Shown: piece after piece, positions 5,835 to 9,962 of the stretch
How the letters are laid out: every line of letters begins with the position of its first letter
How positions within the stretch are numbered: the stretch's first letter is position 1
Assembly: GCF_035942955.1 (NCBI RefSeq)
Contig: NZ_DASZCQ010000283.1
Span: forward strand, 1 to 9,962
Direction of reading: 5' to 3'
From: DASYTH01 sp035942955
GTDB taxonomy: Bacteria > Actinomycetota > Actinomycetes > Mycobacteriales > Pseudonocardiaceae
Length of the DNA: 9,962 bases
Made by a program: the position numbers and the translations under genes
The notes under the pieces: generated by a model
Told to the model about the DNA's origin: nothing
Seen by the model: only the letters and a program-made list of their open reading frames with translations
Databases searched by the model: none

Positions 5835-6968
5835 GTGACGACGAGCTGGGCCGGGTCGGCCGGGCGGGACGGCGGCCTGCTGCTGTTCCGGTTCGGCGGC
5901 GTGCCCGTGCTGCTGTCGCCGTCGTGGTGGCTGGGGTCGCTGGCGATCGTGGTGCTCTGGGCGCCGCTGGTGCGGCGGTTCCTGCCGGACGCCGGACCGC
6001 CGGCGTCGCTCATGCTGGCGGCGGCGTTCGCGGTGCTGCTCGGCGCCTCGGTGCTCGCCCACGAGCTGGGGCACTGCGTGGCGGCGCTGCGGTTGGGGCT
6101 TCCGGTTCGCCGGGTGCGGCTGTTCCTGCTCGGCGGGCTGTCCGAGATTGCCAGGACGCCGCGCCGGCCGGGGCAGGAGAGCCTGGTGGCGGTGGCCGGC
6201 CCGGTGGTCTCGGTGCTGCTGGCCGGGCTCTGCGGCGTGCTGCTGCTGATCATCCCGGCCGAGGGCGCGATCTGGCTGCTGATCCTGCAGTGCGCGTTCG
6301 CCAACGCCGTGGTCGCCCTGTTCAACCTGCTGCCCGGCCTGCCGCTGGACGGCGGGCGGATGCTGCGCGCCGGCGTGTGGGCGGTGTCCGGTCGGCGGGG
6401 CACCGGCACCAGGGCCGCCGTCGTGGGCGGTTGGCTGGTCGCCGGCGCGCTGGTGCTCTGGGCGCTGTGGGGCCTGGCCACCGAGAGCCCGGACCGCTGG
6501 CTGCGGCTGGGCGTCTGCCTGATCACGGCGTGGTTCGTGGTCGAGGGGGCCGCCGGAGAGCTCGCCGCCGAGCAGCGCCGGATGTGGCCGCCCGGCCTTC
6601 GGCTGGCGGACCTGGTCAGTCCCATTCTGCAACTGCCTGCAGAGAGCCCGGTGGCCAGCGCGCTGACCGCCGCGGCGGGGCGGGGCGTGGTGCTGGTCCG
6701 CGCCGACGGCGTCGCGGCCGGGCTGCTCGACCGGGTGGCCGCCGAGCGGCTGGCCGAGCGGTCCCCGATGGCCCCGGCCGAGCACGCCGCCGAGCCCATC
6801 CGCCCGGAGTCGGTGCTGCTGGAGTCCGAGCCGGGGGAGGACATCGTCGAGCGGGTTCTGGAGACCGCGGCGTGGCAGTTCCTGGTGGTGGATCAGGACG
6901 GCCGGCCGTCCGGGGTCCTGCGCCGCGAGGACCTGCGGGCGGCGATCGAGGCGCACCCGGCGACCTGA
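5835..6968 (+). CDS. Site-2 protease (M50) intramembrane metalloprotease with CBS-like C-terminus
   Basis: This 377-residue polytopic protein is a zinc intramembrane protease. The HExxH motif (H76-E77-L78-G79-H80) lies in a hydrophobic helix, and the third ligand is D172 in NLLPGLPLDGGR (164-175). Hydrophobic segments lie at about 31-50, 57-82, 115-141, 145-163, 196-214 and 222-238. No PDZ domain is present. The C-terminal cytoplasmic part (about 255-377) has two CBS-like halves, best seen in LPAESPVASALTAAAGRGVVLV and VLETAAWQFLVVDQDGRPSGVLRREDL. This is the CBS-containing M50B subgroup, to which mycobacterial Rip3 belongs; CBS domains often sense adenosyl nucleotides. Such proteases release membrane-tethered regulators. 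The frame extends upstream to 5298, but GTG 5835 follows a well-placed -10 box and precedes the first conserved segment. trmI follows after 69 nt and may be partly co-transcribed. The substrate is unknown. Confidence 0.93.
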   Translation: MTTSWAGSAGRDGGLLLFRFGGVPVLLSPSWWLGSLAIVVLWAPLVRRFLPDAGPPASLMLAAAFAVLLGASVLAHELGHCVAALRLGLPVRRVRLFLLGGLSEIARTPRRPGQESLVAVAGPVVSVLLAGLCGVLLLIIPAEGAIWLLILQCAFANAVVALFNLLPGLPLDGGRMLRAGVWAVSGRRGTGTRAAVVGGWLVAGALVLWALWGLATESPDRWLRLGVCLITAWFVVEGAAGELAAEQRRMWPPGLRLADLVSPILQLPAESPVASALTAAAGRGVVLVRADGVAAGLLDRVAAERLAERSPMAPAEHAAEPIRPESVLLESEPGEDIVERVLETAAWQFLVVDQDGRPSGVLRREDLRAAIEAHPAT

Positions 6969-7026
6969 GGACGTCCCTGCCCGCCGCCACATGATCCGTG
7001 CCGTGCGACGATCCACCCCGGCGTTG

Positions 7027-7033
7027 AAAGGAG
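7027..7033 (+). promoter_or_regulatory. Shine-Dalgarno sequence fixing the trmI start
   Basis: AAAGGAG lies 4 nt before GTG 7038, slightly close but the only strong ribosome binding site here. It sets the start used for trmI, in contrast with the apparently leaderless gene just upstream. Confidence 0.7.
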
Positions 7034-7037
7034 CTCA

Positions 7038-7871
7038 GTGGCGGCACGCAGGGCGAGTGGCCCGTTCCAGGCCGGCGACCGGGTCCAGCTCACCGATCCG
7101 AAGGGTCGGCACTACACGCTGGTGCTCACCGAGGGCGGCCGGTACCACACCCATCGCGGCGGGATCGCGCACGACGACGTGATCGGCCGGGCCGAGGGCT
7201 CGGTGATCACCTCGGCGGCCGGGACGCCGTACCTGGCGCTGCGGCCGTTGCTGTCGGACTACGTGCTCGCCATGCCCCGCGGGGCGCAGGTGATCTACCC
7301 CAAGGACGCGGCACAGATCCTCATGTGGGGCGACATCTTCCCGGGCGCCAGGGTGCTGGAGGCCGGCGCCGGCTCTGGCGCGCTGACCTGCTCGCTGCTG
7401 CGCGCCGTCGGCCCAGCGGGATGCGTCACGTCCTACGAGATCCGGCCCGATCACGCCGAGCACGCCGAGCGCAACGTCGTGGCGTTCTTCGGAACCCGAC
7501 CGTCCAATTGGGACCTGCAGGTGCGCGATCTTGCCGAGCACGACGGCGAGGTCGACCGGGTGGTGCTGGACATGGTGTCGCCGTGGGACGTTCTGCCCAC
7601 GGTGGCGGCCAACCTGATCCCGGGCGGGGTGCTGGTCGCCTACGTGGCCACGGTGACCCAGCTGTCCCGGATCACCGAGGCCCTGCGTGAGCAGCAGTGC
7701 TGGACCGAGCCGCAGGCCTGGGAGACGCTGCTGCGCCCGTGGCACGTGGTCGGTCTGGCGGTGCGGCCGGAGCACCGGATGGTCGCCCACACCGCGTTCC
7801 TGGTCACCACCCGCCGGCTCGCCGAGGGCGTCGTCGCGCCCCGCCGCCAGCGCCGCCCGAGCCGGGGTTGA
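7038..7871 (+). CDS. trmI: tRNA (adenine-58-N1)-methyltransferase
   Basis: TrmI methylates N1 of A58 in the T-loop of tRNAs using S-adenosylmethionine; the homotetrameric actinobacterial enzyme is typified by M. tuberculosis Rv2118c. The 277-residue product has the family's N-terminal beta domain (about 1-85, with GDRVQLTDPKGRHYTLVL and THRGGIAHDDVIG), the conserved MPRGAQVIYPKDAAQI segment, and a Rossmann methyltransferase domain. SAM motif I is LEAGAGSGALT (107-117), with E134 positioned for the ribose. The catalytic-loop motif is VLDMVSPWDVL with D178. All key residues are present and length is normal; only the basic C-terminal tail (PRRQRRPSRG) looks lineage-specific. The start is GTG 7038. 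Its stop lies 3 nt from the stop of the convergent membrane-protein cassette, leaving no room for an intergenic terminator. In mycobacteria the next genes lead to the proteasomal ATPase. Confidence 0.97.
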   Translation: MAARRASGPFQAGDRVQLTDPKGRHYTLVLTEGGRYHTHRGGIAHDDVIGRAEGSVITSAAGTPYLALRPLLSDYVLAMPRGAQVIYPKDAAQILMWGDIFPGARVLEAGAGSGALTCSLLRAVGPAGCVTSYEIRPDHAEHAERNVVAFFGTRPSNWDLQVRDLAEHDGEVDRVVLDMVSPWDVLPTVAANLIPGGVLVAYVATVTQLSRITEALREQQCWTEPQAWETLLRPWHVVGLAVRPEHRMVAHTAFLVTTRRLAEGVVAPRRQRRPSRG

Positions 7872-7874
7872 GCC

Positions 7875-8417
7875 TCAGTCCACGCACCAGGTGCCGTCCT
7901 GCTTGCGCAGCGGCAGCGGGGTGACCGTGGACTGGTCGCCGATGATCAGCTTCAGCTCGACGGTGGCGGTGTCCCCGGTCAGCTCGGGCTCGGCCGCCAG
8001 CTCGACCCTGGCCTCCGGCGGCGTGGCCTCGACGGCGCCGACCGCCTCCGGGTCGCAGCTGATCTGCTTGAGGGTTTCCGGATCGCGCGCGTTGATCGCC
8101 TTGACCGCCTGCTCGGCGACGGCCTTGACGCTGCCGGCGTCGGCCGAGCCGGGGTCCGGTTGCGGCGCCGTCGAGACCGGGCCGGTGCCCGTCCCGGTGG
8201 TCGGCGCCGCCGAGGTCGAACCGGCGCCCGTGGCCCCGGATCCGGCGGAGGTGGGGGAGTCGTCGCCGGTCAGGAAGTAGATCCCGGCGCCGACGGCGCC
8301 CAGCACCAGGATGGCGATGGCCGCGGCGATGACGACCGTCCGAGTGGTGATCTTCTTGGCGGGCAGGTCGGCGGGCTCGGTCACCGGCTCGCGGCCCGCG
8401 GGGTCAGACGGAGACAC
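7875..8417 (-). CDS. Single-pass membrane protein A, third gene of a paralogous cassette; function unknown
   Basis: This 180-residue protein has a short polar N-terminus (1-22), one transmembrane helix (about 27-49, ending LVLGAVGAGIYFLT), a Ser/Thr/Gly/Pro-rich linker (51-95) and a C-terminal extracytoplasmic domain (96-180). The domain has an AVAEQAVKAINARDPETLKQISC helix and three strands ending WCVD, a layout like the NTF2-like/DUF4878 fold (tentative). Cys121 and Cys178 match the Cys pair of its two upstream paralogs and could form a disulfide. Lys-Lys before the helix predicts N-in, C-out topology; there is no lipobox. Unlike B and C it lacks the long Pro/Tyr/Gln tail. The GTG start lies 14 nt inside gene B, with AGAAGGA upstream, so translation is coupled. 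Convergent with trmI. Biological role not recognised. Confidence 0.85.
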   Translation of the reverse strand: MSPSDPAGREPVTEPADLPAKKITTRTVVIAAAIAILVLGAVGAGIYFLTGDDSPTSAGSGATGAGSTSAAPTTGTGTGPVSTAPQPDPGSADAGSVKAVAEQAVKAINARDPETLKQISCDPEAVGAVEATPPEARVELAAEPELTGDTATVELKLIIGDQSTVTPLPLRKQDGTWCVD

Positions 8418-9090
8418 ACCAACCGGCGTCCTTCTTGTCCAGGAAGAGCGGGAAGTCCTCGATCGGGTCGCCCGAGCCGAGCGTCACCTTGACGTTGATG
8501 CTGGCGCTGTCCTCGCCGTAGGTCTCCGGCTTGCCGGTGACCTCGACCTTGCCGCCGGAGTCGAAGAGCAGCCCGGTGTCGTTCTCACAGGTGAGCGACT
8601 TGGCCGCGCCCTCGTCCTTGTCGGTCACCGCCTTGGCGTACTTCTCGGCCACCTCGATGATCGCGGCGTCGCCGGCGCCGCCCCCTCCGCCACCGCCGCC
8701 GCCACCACCGCTGCTGGTCCTCGGCGGCGTCGCGCTTTCGGTTCGGTCCGACGTCCTGGTCTTGGGCTGGGAGCCGGAGGTCTTCGGCTTGGACGTGCTC
8801 GTCTGGCCGCCCGTGGACGCGGTGTTGGAGGGCGTGTCATCGCCCTTGGTCAGGAAGTAGATCCCGGTGCCCGCGCCGCCGAGCACCAGCACGGCGCCCG
8901 CGACGACCGCGGCGATCACTCCGGCGTTAGTCTTCTTCGGCGGCGGCGGTCCGCCGGGTCCTCCCGGGTAGCCGCCGTAGCCGGGGGGCTGCTGCCCGTA
9001 CTGGGCCGTCGGGTCCTGCCCGTACGGGCCCGGTTGCTGCCCGTGCGGCTCCTGCCCGTACGGGCCGGGCTGCTGCGGTGGGTAGGTCAT
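8404..9090 (-). CDS. Single-pass membrane protein B with PGYQ-rich tail and poly-glycine linker; function unknown
   Basis: This 228-residue protein has in order: a disordered cytoplasmic tail (1-51) with PGPYGQ-type repeats, PPPPKK, a transmembrane helix (about 57-80, VLVLGGAGTGIYFLTKG), a Ser/Thr/Lys linker (82-127), eleven consecutive glycines (128-138), and an extracytoplasmic domain (about 141-228). In the domain, the IIEVAEKYAKAVTDKDEGAAKSLTC helix carries Cys168 and the C-terminus carries Cys225 (WCVSV), paralleling protein A. The domain fold is probably NTF2-like/DUF4878 type (tentative). ATG 9090 has AAGGAG at 9 nt spacing. The transmembrane coding DNA is highly similar to gene C; for instance a 20-nt block beside the IYFLTKG codons recurs at 8268-8287 and 8848-8867 and, with one change, at 9580-9599. 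The gene lies 42 nt after C and overlaps A by 14 nt. Function unknown. Confidence 0.87.
   Translation of the reverse strand: MTYPPQQPGPYGQEPHGQQPGPYGQDPTAQYGQQPPGYGGYPGGPGGPPPPKKTNAGVIAAVVAGAVLVLGGAGTGIYFLTKGDDTPSNTASTGGQTSTSKPKTSGSQPKTRTSDRTESATPPRTSSGGGGGGGGGGGAGDAAIIEVAEKYAKAVTDKDEGAAKSLTCENDTGLLFDSGGKVEVTGKPETYGEDSASINVKVTLGSGDPIEDFPLFLDKKDAGWCVSV
8677..8709 (-). repeat. Eleven-codon glycine run in gene B
   Basis: Codons 128-138 of gene B are all glycine, read on the minus strand from a run of GCC, ACC, TCC and CCC triplets. It forms a flexible spacer between the membrane linker and the outer domain. Because the run includes identical neighbouring triplets, its length could vary between strains; this is inference. 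Confidence 0.8.
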
Positions 9091-9112
9091 GCCCCCCGAC
9101 TCCTTACTCCTT
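9091..9112 (-). promoter_or_regulatory. Translation initiation leader of gene B, shared with gene C
   Basis: AAGGAG at 9100-9105 lies 9 nt before the gene B ATG, and a second AAGGAG lies at 9107-9112. Gene C has AAGGGAG (9883-9889) also 9 nt before its ATG, and both share GAGTCGGGG between the Shine-Dalgarno and the start. This indicates that the duplication which made B and C included the ribosome binding site. Confidence 0.7.
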
Positions 9113-9132
9113 GGTGGTTGTCACGGTGGCGG

Positions 9133-9873
9133 TCAGGCTTCACCCTCGCCGCAGAACCGCCACTTGCCGGTCTCCTTGACGATCTTGATCTTGATCTTGG
9201 GTGTCCTGGTTTCGCTGCCCTTGGTCAGCTTCAGGTCGATCTTCGCTACGGCCGTGCTGCCGGTGACGTCCGGCTCGCCGTCGGCGGTGGCCGTGATGTC
9301 GTACGGCGCGAGCTGCTGCTCCAGCTCCGAGGTGTCGGTGCCGAACTTCTCCTTGTACGCGTCGCAGGCCTCGGACACCACCGAGCCGAACTGCTTGCTC
9401 TCGTAGGCGGCCATGTAGGCCTGCTGCACGTCGGCCGCGCTGTCCCCGCTACCCCCGTTGCTCGGGCTGGACTCGGTGCTGGTGTCGTCGGTCGGTGGGT
9501 TCTCCCCGGAGTTCGAGCCGGTGTCGGGCGGGTTCTGCTGCGACGTGCCGGGCGACGCCGAGCCCCCGCCGTTGCCCTTGGTCAGGAAGTAGATCGCGGC
9601 TCCCGCCCCGCCGAGCACCAGCACGGCGACCACGATCACCGCGATGATCATGTTCTTGCTCTTCTTGGGCGGCGGCTCGTCCGGGCCGCCGAAGCCACCG
9701 AGGCCCTGGTAGGCGGTGGGCTGCTGACCGTAGGGCGGTGGCGGTCCGTACGGGTCGGGGCGCGGCGGCTGCGGTGGCTGGCCGTAGGGGCCCGGTTGGC
9801 CGTACGGGCGTGGAGGCTGGCCGTACGGGCCGGGCGGGCCGGGCGGACCTGGTGGCTGCGGCGGGTAGGTCAT
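9133..9873 (-). CDS. Single-pass membrane protein C with PGYQ-rich tail, first gene of the cassette; function unknown
   Basis: This 246-residue protein has a cytoplasmic disordered tail (1-68) with repeats such as PGPYGQ, PRPYGQ and PPPPYGQ, then PPPKKSK, a transmembrane helix (about 75-97, VLVLGGAGAAIYFLTKG), a Gly/Ser/Thr/Asn/Pro-rich linker (100-145) and an extracytoplasmic domain (about 146-246). The domain has a VQQAYMAAYESKQFGSVVSEAC helix with Cys170, a YDITATADGEPDVTGSTAVAKIDLKL strand pair and Cys241 in KWRFCGEGEA. The two-Cys plan matches A and B. ATG 9873 was chosen although the frame is open to 9939, because it has AAGGGAG at 9 nt and gives the same MTYPPQ start as protein B. The tail resembles low-complexity tails common on actinobacterial membrane proteins. 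Function not recognised; an envelope-sensing or binding role is possible. Confidence 0.87.
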   Translation of the reverse strand: MTYPPQPPGPPGPPGPYGQPPRPYGQPGPYGQPPQPPRPDPYGPPPPYGQQPTAYQGLGGFGGPDEPPPKKSKNMIIAVIVVAVLVLGGAGAAIYFLTKGNGGGSASPGTSQQNPPDTGSNSGENPPTDDTSTESSPSNGGSGDSAADVQQAYMAAYESKQFGSVVSEACDAYKEKFGTDTSELEQQLAPYDITATADGEPDVTGSTAVAKIDLKLTKGSETRTPKIKIKIVKETGKWRFCGEGEA

Positions 9874-9937
9874 GGGCCCCGACTCCCTTGCGTCTGGTCC
9901 GGCACGAGAACGGTGGTGAACTGGCGGTTCGAGGCCC

Positions 9938-9943
9938 ATGCTA
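9938..9943 (-). promoter_or_regulatory. Candidate -10 box for the three-gene membrane-protein operon
   Basis: TAGCAT on the minus strand fits TANNNT and would give a leader of roughly 55-60 nt before gene C, which has a normal Shine-Dalgarno. The expected -35 position runs to the window edge and cannot be judged. Confidence 0.3.
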
Positions 9944-9962
9944 TGGGGCCTGCGAGACGTCG

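Noticed and set aside
5796..7016. 406-codon minus-strand frame opposite the site-2 protease
   Set aside because: Low-complexity Arg/Gln/Pro/His product with no recognisable motif, opposite a gene with intact HExxH and LDGG motifs.
8531..8860. Plus-strand 109-codon frame with a poly-proline run
   Set aside because: It is the antisense reading of the poly-glycine linker and membrane segment of gene B, without its own ribosome binding site.
9010..9070. Perfect palindromes GCCCGTACGGGC in genes B and C
   Set aside because: They arise from the Gly-Pro-Tyr-Gly codons of the repetitive tail and need no regulatory explanation.
7875..9873. Lipoprotein annotation for A, B and C
   Set aside because: No lipobox cysteine follows the hydrophobic segments; the cysteines lie in the distal domains and Lys-Lys precedes the helices, which fits single-pass anchors.

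Overview
The window is about 10 kb of high-GC actinobacterial chromosome. Extreme C/G at third codon positions, GTG starts, TANNNT -10 boxes set right against start codons, and the gene order all point to an actinomycete, most likely of the Pseudonocardiaceae type; I cannot fix the genus. The gene set and relative orientations recall the Mycobacterium tuberculosis segment metH - hisE - hisG - (RecB-like, opposite strand) - trmI - (small envelope protein, opposite strand) - mpa. This is an ancestral housekeeping locus carrying lineage-specific additions.

Left part (1-2585): the C-terminal part of cobalamin-dependent methionine synthase (metH, cut by the window edge) overlaps by 4 nt a HAD-family phosphatase gene. 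On the opposite strand, overlapping the HAD 3' end by 29 nt, is a two-gene toxin-antitoxin module (Phd/YefM-type antitoxin, then PIN-domain VapC toxin). It is visibly less GC-rich than its surroundings and looks like an insertion between the metH unit and the his genes.

Centre (2586-5834): hisE and hisG, the first two histidine biosynthesis genes to act on PRPP and phosphoribosyl-ATP, form a tight operon. It is followed by a small perfect hairpin and a 142-nt tract that is about 61% C and 13% G. That tract carries two G-quadruplex-type motifs on the minus strand and resembles a Rho-loading (rut) region. Convergent to it is a minus-strand pair: a RecB/Cas4-type nuclease with an apparent iron-sulfur cluster, and a double-hotdog thioesterase-like protein starting exactly where the nuclease stops. 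The nuclease and the following plus-strand protease gene diverge from a 211-nt region with promoter-like boxes placed for leaderless transcripts on both sides.

Right part (5835-9962): an intramembrane site-2 protease (M50) with a C-terminal CBS-like region, then tRNA m1A58 methyltransferase (trmI). Convergent with trmI, only 3 nt away, lies a minus-strand cassette of three related single-pass membrane proteins, called A, B and C from left to right and transcribed C-B-A. They share a near-identical transmembrane motif, an extracytoplasmic domain with two conserved cysteines and, in B and C, a long Pro/Gly/Tyr/Gln-rich cytoplasmic tail. Their function is unknown. They are the most novel-looking part of the window, and their type II single-pass topology beside a site-2 protease invites a substrate-protease hypothesis. 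No tRNA, rRNA, CRISPR array, insertion sequence or phage gene was seen.
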